Below are positions 43,176 through 52,877 of a stretch of DNA of 64,000 nt, in pieces (position 1 is the first letter of the stretch; the number at the start of each line of letters is the position of its first letter). The DNA lies in NCBI GenBank assembly GCA_018267195.1, contig JAFDYY010000004.1, positions 1 to 64,000 on the forward strand, read 5' to 3'. This DNA is from Bacteroidota bacterium. Its GTDB lineage: Bacteria; Bacteroidota; Bacteroidia; Cytophagales; Cyclobacteriaceae. The translations under genes were made by a program, and so were the position numbers. Under the pieces are notes generated by a model that made no database searches, was not told where the DNA came from, and worked only from the letters and a program-made list of their open reading frames with translations.

Positions 43176-44987
43176 ATGGCTAAATCCGAGCTAATAAAAA
43201 ATTTATTGACATCCTTGCCTGATTCGCCCGGTGTTTACCGCTATTATAATGAAGAAGATATTTTGATTTACGTAGGCAAGGCCAAGAGTTTAAAGAAAAG
43301 AGTAAGTAGTTATTTTAACCGACAATCGCCCTACAACCGGAAAACCGAAAAACTGGTTTCTGAAATTGCCCGGATCGAGTTTACCTTGGCTAATACAGAG
43401 TTTGATGCCTTGTTGCTGGAAAATAACCTCATCAAACAAAATCAACCTAAGTACAACATTCTTTTAAAAGATGATAAAACTTTTCCGTACGTCTGTATTT
43501 TAAAAGAGCGATTTCCCCGTATTATCTACACCCGTAAATACATACCAAAGCAAGGCGAACACTTTGGGCCGTATAGCAGTGTTGGGGCTATGAAAAATGT
43601 ACTGGAACTGGTACGGCAGTTATATTCCATACGCACCTGCTCGCTGCTCTTGTCGGAAGAGAATATCCGTGCCAAAAAATTTAAAGTGTGTTTAGAGTAC
43701 CATATCGGCAATTGCAAAGGACCTTGTGAAGGGCTTCAAAGCGAACCGGATTACCAGGAAGACATAGCTCAAGTTCGCAATGTGCTGAAGGGCGATCTAA
43801 ACATTGTGAAAAAAATATTGACCCAGCGAATGGAAGAGGCTGCCGGCAAAATGGAATTTGAAAAAGCGGATTTATACAAACATAAGCTGAGCCTTCTTGA
43901 AAAATTTCAGGTAAAATCATTAGTGGTAAACCCCAAGCTTACCAATATTGACGTAATCACGATTACCAGTTCGGAAACAGGTGCATTTTTAAACTACCTC
44001 CAGGTAAAAGAAGGAGCCATTATTTTTTCAAAAAACATTGAAGTAAAGAAAAAACTGGAGGAGAGCGATCAGGAAATTCTCGACCTTACCGTAGCCGGAT
44101 TGCGCGAAACATACCGCAGTACGAATCCGGAAGTATATACCAATCTGGCAATGACATTGAAATCAAATGATTTTGAAAATATTGTGCCGCAGATTGGCGA
44201 CAAGAAAAAACTGGTTGATCTTTCACTTAAGAATGCGCTGTATCTGAAGCGCGGGAAAGAAATAGAAAAAGAGACCCGAAAGACAAAGAAGAACGAAGTG
44301 CTTTCCATCCTTCAGCAAAACCTGCGGTTGCTGCAATTTCCTAAAATTATAGAGTGCTTTGATAACTCTAATTTTCAGGGCACTTCGCCCGTGGCCAGCC
44401 TGGTGCGCTTTGTTGATGGGAAGCCCGACAAAAAGGGCTATCGCCACTTTAACATTAAAACGGTAGTGGGCCCGGACGATTTTGCCTCGATGAAAGAAGT
44501 GGTGGGCCGTAGGTATAAACGTATTATGGAAGAGCAAAGCGAGTACCCCAGCTTAATTATTGTGGACGGAGGGAAAGGCCAACTGAGCCACGCTTGCGAA
44601 GCATTGAAAGAATTAGGCCTGTACGGAAAAATTCCGATTGTGGGCATTGCCAAAAAACTAGAAGAGATTTATTACCCGGATGATCCGCTGCCGCTGCTGA
44701 TTAGTAAAAAATCGCCCGGACTTTTGCTCATTCAACAAATTCGCGATGAGGCACACCGCTTTGCCATCACCTTTCACCGGCTCAAGCGGAGTAAGAATAC
44801 GTTTCAAACCGAACTGGAAAAAATTCCCGGCATTGGCAAAAAAACAACTGATGCCCTGTTGGCTCATTTTAAGTCGGTAAAGAAAATAAAAGAAGCTAGT
44901 TTGGAAGAACTGATAAACGTGGTGGGAAAGAGAAATGCGGAAAAAATTAAAAGTACAGAAAGTATAATACCACCTGATAAGGATTAG
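43176..44987 (+). CDS. uvrC: Excinuclease ABC subunit C
   Basis: UvrC makes both incisions around a DNA lesion during nucleotide excision repair. The 603-residue protein has the N-terminal GIY-YIG domain (SPGVYRYYNEEDILIYVGKAKSLKKRVSSYF in parts), a UVR motif (EEAAGKMEFEKADLYKHKL), the RNase H-like second nuclease domain (IECFDNSNFQGTSPVASLV, DGGKGQL) and C-terminal helix-hairpin-helix motifs (IPGIGKKTTDALLAHF). All domains are complete. It is transcribed alone, divergent from the MORN-like gene. Confidence 0.97.
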   Translation: MAKSELIKNLLTSLPDSPGVYRYYNEEDILIYVGKAKSLKKRVSSYFNRQSPYNRKTEKLVSEIARIEFTLANTEFDALLLENNLIKQNQPKYNILLKDDKTFPYVCILKERFPRIIYTRKYIPKQGEHFGPYSSVGAMKNVLELVRQLYSIRTCSLLLSEENIRAKKFKVCLEYHIGNCKGPCEGLQSEPDYQEDIAQVRNVLKGDLNIVKKILTQRMEEAAGKMEFEKADLYKHKLSLLEKFQVKSLVVNPKLTNIDVITITSSETGAFLNYLQVKEGAIIFSKNIEVKKKLEESDQEILDLTVAGLRETYRSTNPEVYTNLAMTLKSNDFENIVPQIGDKKKLVDLSLKNALYLKRGKEIEKETRKTKKNEVLSILQQNLRLLQFPKIIECFDNSNFQGTSPVASLVRFVDGKPDKKGYRHFNIKTVVGPDDFASMKEVVGRRYKRIMEEQSEYPSLIIVDGGKGQLSHACEALKELGLYGKIPIVGIAKKLEEIYYPDDPLPLLISKKSPGLLLIQQIRDEAHRFAITFHRLKRSKNTFQTELEKIPGIGKKTTDALLAHFKSVKKIKEASLEELINVVGKRNAEKIKSTESIIPPDKD

Positions 44988-45209
44988 TTTTCTATTCTTG
45001 ACATAACGTTGGCTTCAATGATTTAGGTTGCGACACGTGCTGTAAAAAATACAGCTCACTCAACCCAAGCGACAAATTTTGCTCGATTTCGATTGCATTT
45101 AAAGATTAACCTGCTACTAGTGCTGAGGTTAAAATAGTTTTAAGTGCCGTGTTCATATTAAACTCACCGTCTTTAATATCTTGTAACTCCCCGCCAATTA
45201 AAATCTTGT
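44988..45209. other. Spacer between uvrC and the DUF6090 gene with a short gene remnant
   Basis: On the minus strand, just past the DUF6090 stop, a 42-codon open stretch ends at 45106. Its inner ATG opens MNTALKTILTSALVAG and then a stop. This resembles the first half of a signal peptide cut short, perhaps a gene remnant. No other feature is seen. Confidence 0.3.
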
Positions 45210-45923
45210 TTACTCTAACTTCTCTAGTTCTCGATCAATTTGATTGAGTAAATTGCTTAGTGAATTTGCAATAGGGTTGTAAGTACCACGTAAAAGACCT
45301 CTTTGGTTTGAAATTCTTGCGCGAAGAAGGGCTGCGTATTCAGGACTTGTTTTTAGTTCCGTAAAACGTATCGGGTGCATTATTCCCCAGAAAGGCAATG
45401 GTACACTCTTGTTGGTGGAGACACCCTCGGCATCATAAGCATCAAAATAAAGTCTGTCAAAATCCCTTAGTTGTTCATAGTCTCTTAAAATAACCAATTC
45501 AACAAGGCGAAGTCGGGTAAATGCTTCGTCATATATGCTAATAATATTTAAACGAAGGGTGTCATTCGAAATTATTTCTAAATTGGTGTTTTTCAGTTGT
45601 TCGATGGGGCCAACCCTTCCTGAAAAGACAGTGAAAGCATGCGTGTAGGCAAAACATGCATCTAATGAATCACTATAAGGGAGGTTATCTTTAATAACCT
45701 TTAACACGATTCTACTGGCGAGAATACTGTTTTCATGCTCGCGAATATTTTTTTTTATCTCTATTAAATCTGCACCGAGAGCCGCTTTAAATTCTTTGAG
45801 CACCTCAATTTCTCTCCTTTTATTGTTACGTGTGTTACTCCATTGCTCAAGATTATAGGCAATCAAAATCCCAATGATAACGACAATGACCTCAATTATA
45901 TATTTAAAAAATTTCTTTAGCAT
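45210..45923 (-). CDS. DUF6090-like membrane-anchored protein
   Basis: This 237-residue protein starts with a single transmembrane anchor (FKYIIEVIVVIIGILIAYNLEQW, given in part) directly followed by a charged coiled-coil-like stretch (NTRNNKRREIEVLKEF). The GILIAYNLEQWS pattern is characteristic of the DUF6090 family, frequent in marine and soil Bacteroidota and often in multiple copies. The rest is helical and probably periplasmic. Function unknown. Sequence around it is AT-rich and it has no close co-directional partner. Confidence 0.75.
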   Translation of the reverse strand: MLKKFFKYIIEVIVVIIGILIAYNLEQWSNTRNNKRREIEVLKEFKAALGADLIEIKKNIREHENSILASRIVLKVIKDNLPYSDSLDACFAYTHAFTVFSGRVGPIEQLKNTNLEIISNDTLRLNIISIYDEAFTRLRLVELVILRDYEQLRDFDRLYFDAYDAEGVSTNKSVPLPFWGIMHPIRFTELKTSPEYAALLRARISNQRGLLRGTYNPIANSLSNLLNQIDRELEKLE

Positions 45924-46274
45924 ATTGTTTGAATGTAAACTTACAAAGCAATAAAATCAAATTATAATATTTTTGTAACGATCGGTCCAATCTACAAACC
46001 ACCACAGTAGATACAGTCACGAAACTATTTCCGAAGTGCTTTCTTATTCCACGTGGCTGAACGAAATAAAGAAAGGAACATAAAAATACCAACTGTACAT
46101 CCCGACATTGCATAATTACGTTTAGTTTGGAGCCGCTTTGTAAAAGAGATGTTGAGTTTGCTTCCGGCTTGATTTTAACCCATATCATGCAATAGAAAAT
46201 CGATTGGTATGATTGACGAATGAAAATCAACAACCCCTTGGGCAGATTATACATCGCTAATGCAAAATCTGGGT
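45924..46274. other. 351-base intergenic region
   Basis: An open frame of about 116 codons on the minus strand covers most of it, but its translation lacks a domain, has many rare residue runs and overlaps the start of the DUF6090 gene. I regard it as noncoding. No hairpin or clear promoter is visible. Confidence 0.5.
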
Positions 46275-46751
46275 TTATTTTTTCACCCGTTCTTCCATCT
46301 GCTTTTTCTCTAAACTGCAGTTAACCCATTCGCTATCTAACTTAGCTTGATATTTTTTGTAAAAGTTGATGGCCGGTTTATTCCACTCCAGCACTTGCCA
46401 CATCATACCTGTACAATTTGACTCAAGGGCGTGTAATAGGGTGCGGTCGAATAATAATTTTCCAATTCCCTGGTTTCTTTCTTTTTCGGTTACGATGATA
46501 TCTTCCAGGTAAAGCCGCTTTCCTTTCCAGGTGGAGTAGCGCCAGTAGAATAGGGAAAGCCCTACAATTTCTTTTTCATTTTCGGCCACGAAGAATCCAT
46601 AGATCGGACTGGCACCAAATCCATCTTCTTCCATTTGCTGAACGGTGTTGGTTACCTCGTGTGGGGCTTTTTCAAATTCGGCCAGTTCGCGAATCAGTTC
46701 CAGCGCACGGGGCAGGTCTGATTTTTTTCCTTCTCGGATTTGAATACCCAT
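46275..46751 (-). CDS. GNAT family N-acetyltransferase, SSAT-like
   Basis: This 158-residue enzyme has the GNAT acetyl-CoA motif A as YLEDIIVTEKERNQGIGKLLF (in part, around 90) and the WNKPAINFYKKYQAK end motif. Overall pattern resembles spermidine/spermine or thialysine N-acetyltransferases (R-E-L-A-E-F-E-K-A-P near the start, FYWRYSTWKGKRLYLED). Its natural substrate is unknown; polyamines are one option. It lies 1 base after the S9 peptidase stop and closes the long minus-strand directon, so an amino-sugar substrate cannot be excluded. Confidence 0.85.
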   Translation of the reverse strand: MGIQIREGKKSDLPRALELIRELAEFEKAPHEVTNTVQQMEEDGFGASPIYGFFVAENEKEIVGLSLFYWRYSTWKGKRLYLEDIIVTEKERNQGIGKLLFDRTLLHALESNCTGMMWQVLEWNKPAINFYKKYQAKLDSEWVNCSLEKKQMEERVKK

Positions 46752-46752
46752 C

Positions 46753-48882
46753 TCACATACCTTTCTTAAACAGAGGGGGGATAATGCCCATGTTGTACCA
46801 GATAAAGGCGTATTGATCGGCCGTTACTTCCAGTGCTTTAGAAAGGTTGGAAGAACCATGCCCCGACTTCGTATCAATGCGGATCAGCACCGGGTTTGGG
46901 CTAATATTGTCTTCCTGTAAGGTAGCCGCAAATTTAAACGAGTGTGCCGGCACTACGCGGTCATCATGATCGGCTGTGGTAATGAGGGTGGCCGGGTAAG
47001 CAGTACCGGGTTTCAAAGCATGTACAGGCGAATATTTTTTAAGGTATTCAAACATTTCTTTTGAGTCATCGGCTGTGCCATAATCGTATGCCCAGCCGGC
47101 ACCGGCCGTAAACTTATGGTAGCGCAGCATATCCATTACGCCCACAGCCGGCAGTGCCACCTTCATCAGGTCGGGCCGTTGGGCCATGGTGGCTCCAATC
47201 AGCAATCCTCCGTTCGATCCGCCCTGCACAGCAAGGTATTCGCTCGAAGTATATTTTTCTTTTATGAGGTATTCGCCCGCGGCAATAAAATCGTCAAACA
47301 CATTTTGTTTATTCAGCTTGGTTCCGGCCAAATGCCACTTCTCTCCGTATTCGCCACCACCTCGTAAGTTAGGCTGGGCATAGACCCCTCCGTTTTCCAG
47401 CCACACAATGCGCGAGGTGTTAAAGCCAGGGGTAAGGCTGATATTAAACCCACCGTAGGCATAGAGTAAGGTTGGGTTTTTCCCGTTCAACTCAATGCCT
47501 TTTTTATAGGTGATAAACATGGGAATACGCGTACCATCTTTGCTGTTATAAAAAACCTGTTTAGTATCGTAATCATCCGGATTAAAATCAATTTTTGGTT
47601 TTTCGTAAAGTGATGATTGGCCCGAAGCAAGATTGTATTTGAAAATAGTGGGGGGATAGGTAAAGGAAGTGAAAGAGTAATAAATTTCTTTTTCATCTTG
47701 TTTTCCGCCAAAGCCGGAGGCGGTACCAATGCCGGGCAGTTCGATGATACGCTCCAGTTTTCCAGTCCTGTCAAATTGCTTTACTTGTGTTTTTACATCA
47801 ACTAAGTAGCTGGCAAATATTTTTCCACCGCCCGTGCTGGCATTCAGTACGTTTTCTGTTTCCGGAATAATGTCTTTCCAGTTTTCCGGGGTTGGGTTTT
47901 TAAAATCTACTTCCACTACGCGGGTATTGGGAGCTTTCAGATTCGTTTCAATGATTAACCGGTTGCCTTCGTTAGTCAAGACATTATGGTTGTTGTCAAA
48001 ATTATTTACGACTGTAATCCGTTTCGCGGCCGGGTTTTTTAAATCCTGAATATATAATTCGTTTCCGGTGGTGCTGTTGGCAGCGGAGATCACCAAGAAG
48101 CGCTCATCTTCGGTAAGGTAGCCGCCTACATAGCGCCTCGGATTTTTATCATCGCCAAAAATAAGTTGGTCTTGCGTGCGGGGTGTGCCCACCCGGTGAT
48201 AATAAAGTTTATGATTTTGAGTTTTGGCTGAGAGCTGGCTGCCTTTGGGTTTATCGTACGTGCTGAAATAAAACCCTTCGTTCCCTTTCCAGGCGATGCC
48301 GCTAAATTTAATGTTGCGCAAAGTATCTTCCAGTAATTTTTTATCGGCTGCGCGGATAATAATGGCATCAGTCCAGTCGGCTCCCCCACGCGAGATCTGA
48401 AATCCTATTTGCGATCCGTCTTTTGAAAATGCTACTCCGGCCAAGCGGGTGGTGCCATCTTTAGAAAAGGTGTTGGGGTCTAGAAAAACTTCGGGCGTTC
48501 CGGTTTCTCCTTTTTTGCGGTAGAGCACGCTGTGGTTTTGCAGGCCGTCATTTTTATAAAAATAAAAGTAATCGCCTTCTTTAAAAGGGGCCGATGGCCG
48601 TTCGTAGTTATAAACTTTTTCAAGACGTGCGCGTATTTTTTCGCGGAAAGGAATTTGGTTTAAGTAACCAAACGTAATTTCATTTTGGGCCGCTACCCAA
48701 CCGGCCGTCTGTTGAGAGGTATCGTTTTCCATCCACCGGTAGGGGTCAGCCACGGGGGTGCCAAATAGGGTGTCGACCACATTTCCTTTTTGCGAAACGG
48801 GATAGGTTATAGACTGGACTGATTTATTTTGGGAACAAGAAACCGCCACGGCCATACACAGTACTAAAAGTAGTTTATTCAT
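46753..48882 (-). CDS. Prolyl oligopeptidase family serine peptidase (S9A), lipoprotein
   Basis: This 709-residue protein has a lipoprotein signal with Cys at 16 (MAVAVSC), an N-terminal beta-propeller (about 60-420) and a C-terminal alpha/beta-hydrolase domain with the nucleophile S556 in GGSNGGLL. Asp and His follow in TTADHDDRVVP and SGHGSS. It should cleave short proline-containing peptides in the periplasm. It is 8 bases after rfbB in the sugar-nucleotide directon, but nothing in the sequence links it to that pathway. Confidence 0.92.
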   Translation of the reverse strand: MNKLLLVLCMAVAVSCSQNKSVQSITYPVSQKGNVVDTLFGTPVADPYRWMENDTSQQTAGWVAAQNEITFGYLNQIPFREKIRARLEKVYNYERPSAPFKEGDYFYFYKNDGLQNHSVLYRKKGETGTPEVFLDPNTFSKDGTTRLAGVAFSKDGSQIGFQISRGGADWTDAIIIRAADKKLLEDTLRNIKFSGIAWKGNEGFYFSTYDKPKGSQLSAKTQNHKLYYHRVGTPRTQDQLIFGDDKNPRRYVGGYLTEDERFLVISAANSTTGNELYIQDLKNPAAKRITVVNNFDNNHNVLTNEGNRLIIETNLKAPNTRVVEVDFKNPTPENWKDIIPETENVLNASTGGGKIFASYLVDVKTQVKQFDRTGKLERIIELPGIGTASGFGGKQDEKEIYYSFTSFTYPPTIFKYNLASGQSSLYEKPKIDFNPDDYDTKQVFYNSKDGTRIPMFITYKKGIELNGKNPTLLYAYGGFNISLTPGFNTSRIVWLENGGVYAQPNLRGGGEYGEKWHLAGTKLNKQNVFDDFIAAGEYLIKEKYTSSEYLAVQGGSNGGLLIGATMAQRPDLMKVALPAVGVMDMLRYHKFTAGAGWAYDYGTADDSKEMFEYLKKYSPVHALKPGTAYPATLITTADHDDRVVPAHSFKFAATLQEDNISPNPVLIRIDTKSGHGSSNLSKALEVTADQYAFIWYNMGIIPPLFKKGM

Positions 48883-48890
48883 AATGCGAG

Positions 48891-49904
48891 TCAGTTAAAT
48901 TTTTTCAAATACCATTTTACTGTTTTTTCGATGCCACTCTCAAATGTTTCTTTGGCCTGCCAGCGCAACTCTTGTTCTATTTTAGAAGCATCAATTGCAT
49001 ATCGCTTGTCGTGGCCGGCCCGGTCTTGCACATAAGTAATTAATTCCTGATAAGGCTTCCCGTTTTTTCGGGGATTTAGTTGGTTCAGCAGAGCGCAAAC
49101 GGTTTGTACAATTTGATTGTTGGTTCGTTCGTTTTTTCCGCCAATGTTATAAGTTTCACCGGGCTTTCCATTTTTAAAGGCGAGTTCGATTCCCTTTACA
49201 TGATCCAGCACATACAGCCAGTCGCGCACGTTTTTTCCATCGCCATAAATCGGAATGGGTTTTTCGGCCAAGGCCGTTCGGATAATGGTGGGGATTAATT
49301 TTTCGCGGTGCTGGTGCGGCCCGTAGTTGTTAGAACAGTTGGTGGTTACCACATTTAATCCATAGGTGTGAAAATAACTGCGCACCAAAAAATCGCTGCC
49401 GGCTTTGGAAGCCGAGTAAGGACTGTTGGGTGCGTAGGGTGAGGTTTCTGAAAAAAGACCGGCAGGGCCCAGGCTGCCAAAAACCTCATCGGTAGAAATA
49501 TGCAGAAACCGGTTTTTTTCTTTTCCTGTTTTTACATGAAAGGGGGCCTCCATCCAGTGATGGCGGGCAATATCCAACAAATGAAAGGTGCCATTAATGT
49601 TGGTCTTAATAAATGCCTCCGGTCCTGAAATAGAATTATCTACGTGCGACTCGGCCGCAAAATGGATTACACCGGCTACATCATGTTCGTTAAATATTTT
49701 TTCAACTTGCGGACGATCTGTTATATCGCCTTTTATAAATAGATACCGTGGGTGGGTACTTACTTCTTTTACATTTTCCAGATCGCCTGCATAAGTAAGG
49801 GCATCAAAATTTAAGAGGCGGTAATTTTCGTTGGCCTGTAAAAAATGAATAATAAAATTAGAGCCGATAAATCCTGCTCCTCCGGTTATTAGCAATACCT
49901 GCAT
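48891..49904 (-). CDS. rfbB: dTDP-glucose 4,6-dehydratase
   Basis: RfbB converts dTDP-glucose to dTDP-4-keto-6-deoxyglucose, the second step toward dTDP-rhamnose and related sugars. The 337-residue SDR enzyme has TGGAGFIGSN (about 7-16), the catalytic HISTDEVFGSLG stretch with its Asp-Glu pair, the YSASKAGSDFLVRSY active-site motif, and NNYGPHQHREKLIP. Length is normal. It lies after rfbA and rfbC (3-base gap to rfbC). rfbD, the last rhamnose gene, is not found in this window. Confidence 0.96.
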   Translation of the reverse strand: MQVLLITGGAGFIGSNFIIHFLQANENYRLLNFDALTYAGDLENVKEVSTHPRYLFIKGDITDRPQVEKIFNEHDVAGVIHFAAESHVDNSISGPEAFIKTNINGTFHLLDIARHHWMEAPFHVKTGKEKNRFLHISTDEVFGSLGPAGLFSETSPYAPNSPYSASKAGSDFLVRSYFHTYGLNVVTTNCSNNYGPHQHREKLIPTIIRTALAEKPIPIYGDGKNVRDWLYVLDHVKGIELAFKNGKPGETYNIGGKNERTNNQIVQTVCALLNQLNPRKNGKPYQELITYVQDRAGHDKRYAIDASKIEQELRWQAKETFESGIEKTVKWYLKKFN

Positions 49905-49907
49905 ATA

Positions 49908-50465
49908 TTAAAAACTAAATCGGGCGTTTTTTAGCAACGGATGTTTTTTATCTCGGTCGGAAATGATCCGTTCAGCCTCGGCTATTTTCCAATCAATAGC
50001 CAGTGAAGGATCATTGTAAATAATTCCGCCTTCATACTCCGGGTAATGAAATTCATCACTTTTATACAGCAGATCGGCTGAGTCGCTCAACACAATAAAT
50101 CCGTGGGCAAATCCTTGGGGGACTAATAGTTGCTGGGCAGATTCGGCTGTCATTTCTAATTGAAATACTTTTCCAAAGGTGGGCTTTTCTATTCGCAAAT
50201 CCACCACCACATCTACAATGTGGCCGGAGAGTACGCGCACCAATTTTGTTTGGGCATGCGGTGCATTTTGGTAATGCAAGCCGCGCAGCACTCCTTTTTT
50301 TGAGCGCGACTGGTTGTCTTGCACAAAACGTATATCGATGCCGCCCTGTTTCATATCGCGGTAGTTATACGATTCCATAAAATAGCCCCGCTCGTCACCC
50401 CACTTTGTGCAGGCTATAATTTTCAGATCATCAAAACCGGTTTCAATTATTTTTATTTTACTCAC
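49908..50465 (-). CDS. rfbC: dTDP-4-dehydrorhamnose 3,5-epimerase
   Basis: RfbC epimerises dTDP-4-keto-6-deoxyglucose at C3 and C5. The 185-residue cupin-fold protein has the family run [18 protein letters not shown] with the catalytic histidine, the [15 protein letters not shown] strand and the [21 protein letters not shown] segment. Its start overlaps the rfbA stop by four bases (translational coupling) and rfbB follows by three bases. Confidence 0.96.
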   Translation of the reverse strand: MSKIKIIETGFDDLKIIACTKWGDERGYFMESYNYRDMKQGGIDIRFVQDNQSRSKKGVLRGLHYQNAPHAQTKLVRVLSGHIVDVVVDLRIEKPTFGKVFQLEMTAESAQQLLVPQGFAHGFIVLSDSADLLYKSDEFHYPEYEGGIIYNDPSLAIDWKIAEAERIISDRDKKHPLLKNARFSF

Positions 50466-51340
50466 GCAACATTTTTTTCGTTGGCTATCTTTATCAAATA
50501 TTGCCCATATTGATTTTTACTGAGCGGCTTGGCTAACGACAACAGCTGATCGCGCGAAATATATCCTTTGCGAAAAGCGATTTCTTCCAGGCAGGCAATT
50601 TTTAAACCCTGGCGTTCTTCGATAGACTCTACAAAAGTAGAAGCCCGAACCAACGACTCGTGTGTGCCGGTATCAAGCCAGGCCATTCCGCGGCCGAGCA
50701 GGTTTACTTGCAATTGGCCATCGTTTAAATAACTTTTATTCAGGTCGGTAATCTCCAGCTCGCCCCGGCAGGAAGGTTTAATTTCTTTGGCTCTGCGGGC
50801 AGCGGTAGAATCGTAAAAATAAAGACCGGTTACAGCATAGTTGGATTTCGGGTCTTGGGGTTTTTCTTCTATCGAAACCACGTTTCGTTGTTGATCAAAC
50901 TCTACCACCCCATAGCGTTGGGGGTCGTTTACATAATATCCGAAAACGGTGGCTCCCTTCTTTAGGTTGCCGGCCTCCTCTAATTGTTGAGAAAAGTTAT
51001 ACCCATAAAAAATATTGTCGCCTAAAACCAGGCACGAAGAGTCTTGCCCGATAAACGATTCGCCTATGATAAAAGCCTGTGCCAGTCCATCGGGCGTGGG
51101 CTGCACGCGGTATTCAAAGCGCACCCCCAATTGCGACCCATCGCCCAACAGGTTTTTGAACAGAATCTGTTCATGCGGGGTAGTGATGATGAGAATATCG
51201 CGGATGTTGGCCAGCATCAGTACCGACAAAGGATAGTAGATCATCGGCTTGTCGTAAATCGGCAATAACTGTTTCGACACGGCTTTGGTAAGTGGGTAAA
51301 GCCGTGTGCCGGATCCTCCAGCCAAAATGATTCCTTTCAT
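50462..51340 (-). CDS. rfbA: Glucose-1-phosphate thymidylyltransferase
   Basis: RfbA makes dTDP-glucose from dTTP and glucose-1-phosphate. The 292-residue enzyme has the nucleotide-binding [32 protein letters not shown] block (residues about 8-39, in parts), the VLGDNIFYG magnesium site and the [20 protein letters not shown] region. Length is normal. It follows the WbpB-like gene after 62 bases, the largest gap inside the sugar block, so a separate promoter may sit there. Confidence 0.96.
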   Translation of the reverse strand: MKGIILAGGSGTRLYPLTKAVSKQLLPIYDKPMIYYPLSVLMLANIRDILIITTPHEQILFKNLLGDGSQLGVRFEYRVQPTPDGLAQAFIIGESFIGQDSSCLVLGDNIFYGYNFSQQLEEAGNLKKGATVFGYYVNDPQRYGVVEFDQQRNVVSIEEKPQDPKSNYAVTGLYFYDSTAARRAKEIKPSCRGELEITDLNKSYLNDGQLQVNLLGRGMAWLDTGTHESLVRASTFVESIEERQGLKIACLEEIAFRKGYISRDQLLSLAKPLSKNQYGQYLIKIANEKNVA

Positions 51341-51402
51341 TTCTATCTTATGGATTTAAGAAATACAAATTACGTTTTATGATGAAACCAAAATCAATCT
51401 TT

Positions 51403-52299
51403 TCAATTTCTTTTTACTCGTATGTTGTGGGCCAGTTCAATGGAAGGGCGGGCATCATTCAGCCCAAATCCTTTTCCGGCTAATATCTGGGCATAGCTTT
51501 TTGTGTGGAGATCGGTAAACCCATCGCTGAACTCAATTTCCTTTCCGTCCATTTTTAAAGATCGGTAGGTGCGCTTTCCTTGTAGCTTGATCTCGTGGGG
51601 TAAATATTCTTCATTGATACTCAGCATCCAGTTGACACGCGCTTTTTCTAATTCTAAAAACCCGGAGGCACGGTCGTTTTCATATTTTTCAATGTGCGAA
51701 GATTTCACCTTTCCAAAAACCCAGAGCAGCATATCAAAAAAATGAATTCCAATGTTCGTGGCAATTCCGCCTGATTTGGCTTCTTCGCCTTTCCAACTGT
51801 GGTGATACCATTTTCCGCGCGAGGTGATGTAGGTTAGGTTTACATCAAATAGTTTGTGGGGAGTGGCCTCTACTTCTTTTTTCAGCTGAATGATGTTGGG
51901 GTGTAGGCGCAACTGTAAGATGGTCGACACCTTTTTGCCGGTTTCTTTTTCTATTTCTTCCAGGGCATCTACATTCCAAGGGTTCAGCACCAACGGTTTC
52001 TCGCAGATGGCATAGGCCTGCTGGCGCAAGGCGAAGCGGATGTGCGAATCGTGCAAGTAGTTGGGCGAGCAAATGCTGACGTAATCAATTTTTTGCCCGT
52101 TGCGTCTGATTTTTTCCAGGTGGCGATCAAACCGTTCAAACTCAGTAAAAAAATCGGCTTTAGGAAAATACGAATCCATAATGCCTACACTATCAAATTT
52201 ATCAAGTGCCGCCACCAGGTTGTTTCCGGTTTCTTTAATGGCTTGCAGATGCCGGGGAGCGATGTAGCCGGCTGCTCCTATCAATGCAAAATTTTTCAT
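51403..52299 (-). CDS. wbpB: Gfo/Idh/MocA dehydrogenase, WbpB/WlbA-like
   Basis: The enzyme oxidises C3 of UDP-N-acetyl-glucosaminuronic acid in the Wbp pathway. The 298-residue protein has the NAD-binding start [22 protein letters not shown], the WlbA-specific [15 protein letters not shown] stretch, the active-site EKPLVLNP and the LQLRLHPNI and [13 protein letters not shown] motifs. This is a close match in pattern to WlbA/WbpB. It is about 20 residues shorter at the C terminus than typical members. Its start overlaps the wbpD stop by four bases, supporting co-translation. Confidence 0.9.
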   Translation of the reverse strand: MKNFALIGAAGYIAPRHLQAIKETGNNLVAALDKFDSVGIMDSYFPKADFFTEFERFDRHLEKIRRNGQKIDYVSICSPNYLHDSHIRFALRQQAYAICEKPLVLNPWNVDALEEIEKETGKKVSTILQLRLHPNIIQLKKEVEATPHKLFDVNLTYITSRGKWYHHSWKGEEAKSGGIATNIGIHFFDMLLWVFGKVKSSHIEKYENDRASGFLELEKARVNWMLSINEEYLPHEIKLQGKRTYRSLKMDGKEIEFSDGFTDLHTKSYAQILAGKGFGLNDARPSIELAHNIRVKRN

Positions 52300-52877
52300 T
52301 CCGCTTTGGTAACACTATTATTTTTTAACCAATATTTTTCGCCACTCTCCGGGCAAACGGCTTCTCCTTTTTTGTTGAATACTAACTTGTGCCCGTATTC
52401 GCTCATCCAACCGGTTTGCCGGGCCGGGTTGCCTACTACCAGTGCATAGTCAGGCACGTTTTTCGTTACTACGGCACCGGCACCGATAAAGGCATACCGG
52501 CCTATGTCATGGCCGCACACAATCGTAGCATTGGCACCAATGCTGGCTCCCTTTTTTACAATTGTTTTTTTGTATTCATTTTTACGAACAATGGCACTGC
52601 GGGGATTTACCACGTTGGTAAACACCATAGAGGGACCGAGAAAAACATCATCTTCACAAATTACCCCGGTGTAAATTGAAACATTGTTTTGCACTTTTAC
52701 ATTCCGACCCAGCACTACGCCCGGCAACACGACTACGTTTTGGCCGATATTACAGTTGTTGCCAATTTTGCAACCGGGCATGATGTGTGTGAAATGCCAA
52801 ATTTTGGTACCGGCTCCTATTTCGCAGCCGTCATCAATAACAGCGGTGGAGTGTGCCGAATAAGTTTTTTCAGCCAT
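52296..52877 (-). CDS. wbpD: Left-handed beta-helix N-acetyltransferase, WbpD/WlbB-like
   Basis: WbpD acetylates the 3-amino group to give UDP-2,3-diacetamido-2,3-dideoxy-glucuronic acid. I start at the ATG at 52877 ([21 protein letters not shown]); an ATG at 52916 would overlap the aminotransferase by 47 bases. The 193-residue protein consists of hexapeptide repeats ([53 protein letters not shown]) with the [11 protein letters not shown] loop and a C-terminal [10 protein letters not shown] tail as in WlbB. It overlaps both neighbours by a few bases. Confidence 0.9.
   Translation of the reverse strand: MAEKTYSAHSTAVIDDGCEIGAGTKIWHFTHIMPGCKIGNNCNIGQNVVVLPGVVLGRNVKVQNNVSIYTGVICEDDVFLGPSMVFTNVVNPRSAIVRKNEYKKTIVKKGASIGANATIVCGHDIGRYAFIGAGAVVTKNVPDYALVVGNPARQTGWMSEYGHKLVFNKKGEAVCPESGEKYWLKNNSVTKAE

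Noticed and set aside
45904-46254. 116-codon frame upstream of the DUF6090 gene
   Set aside because: It overlaps the DUF6090 start in another frame, has cysteine-rich random-looking composition and no domain.
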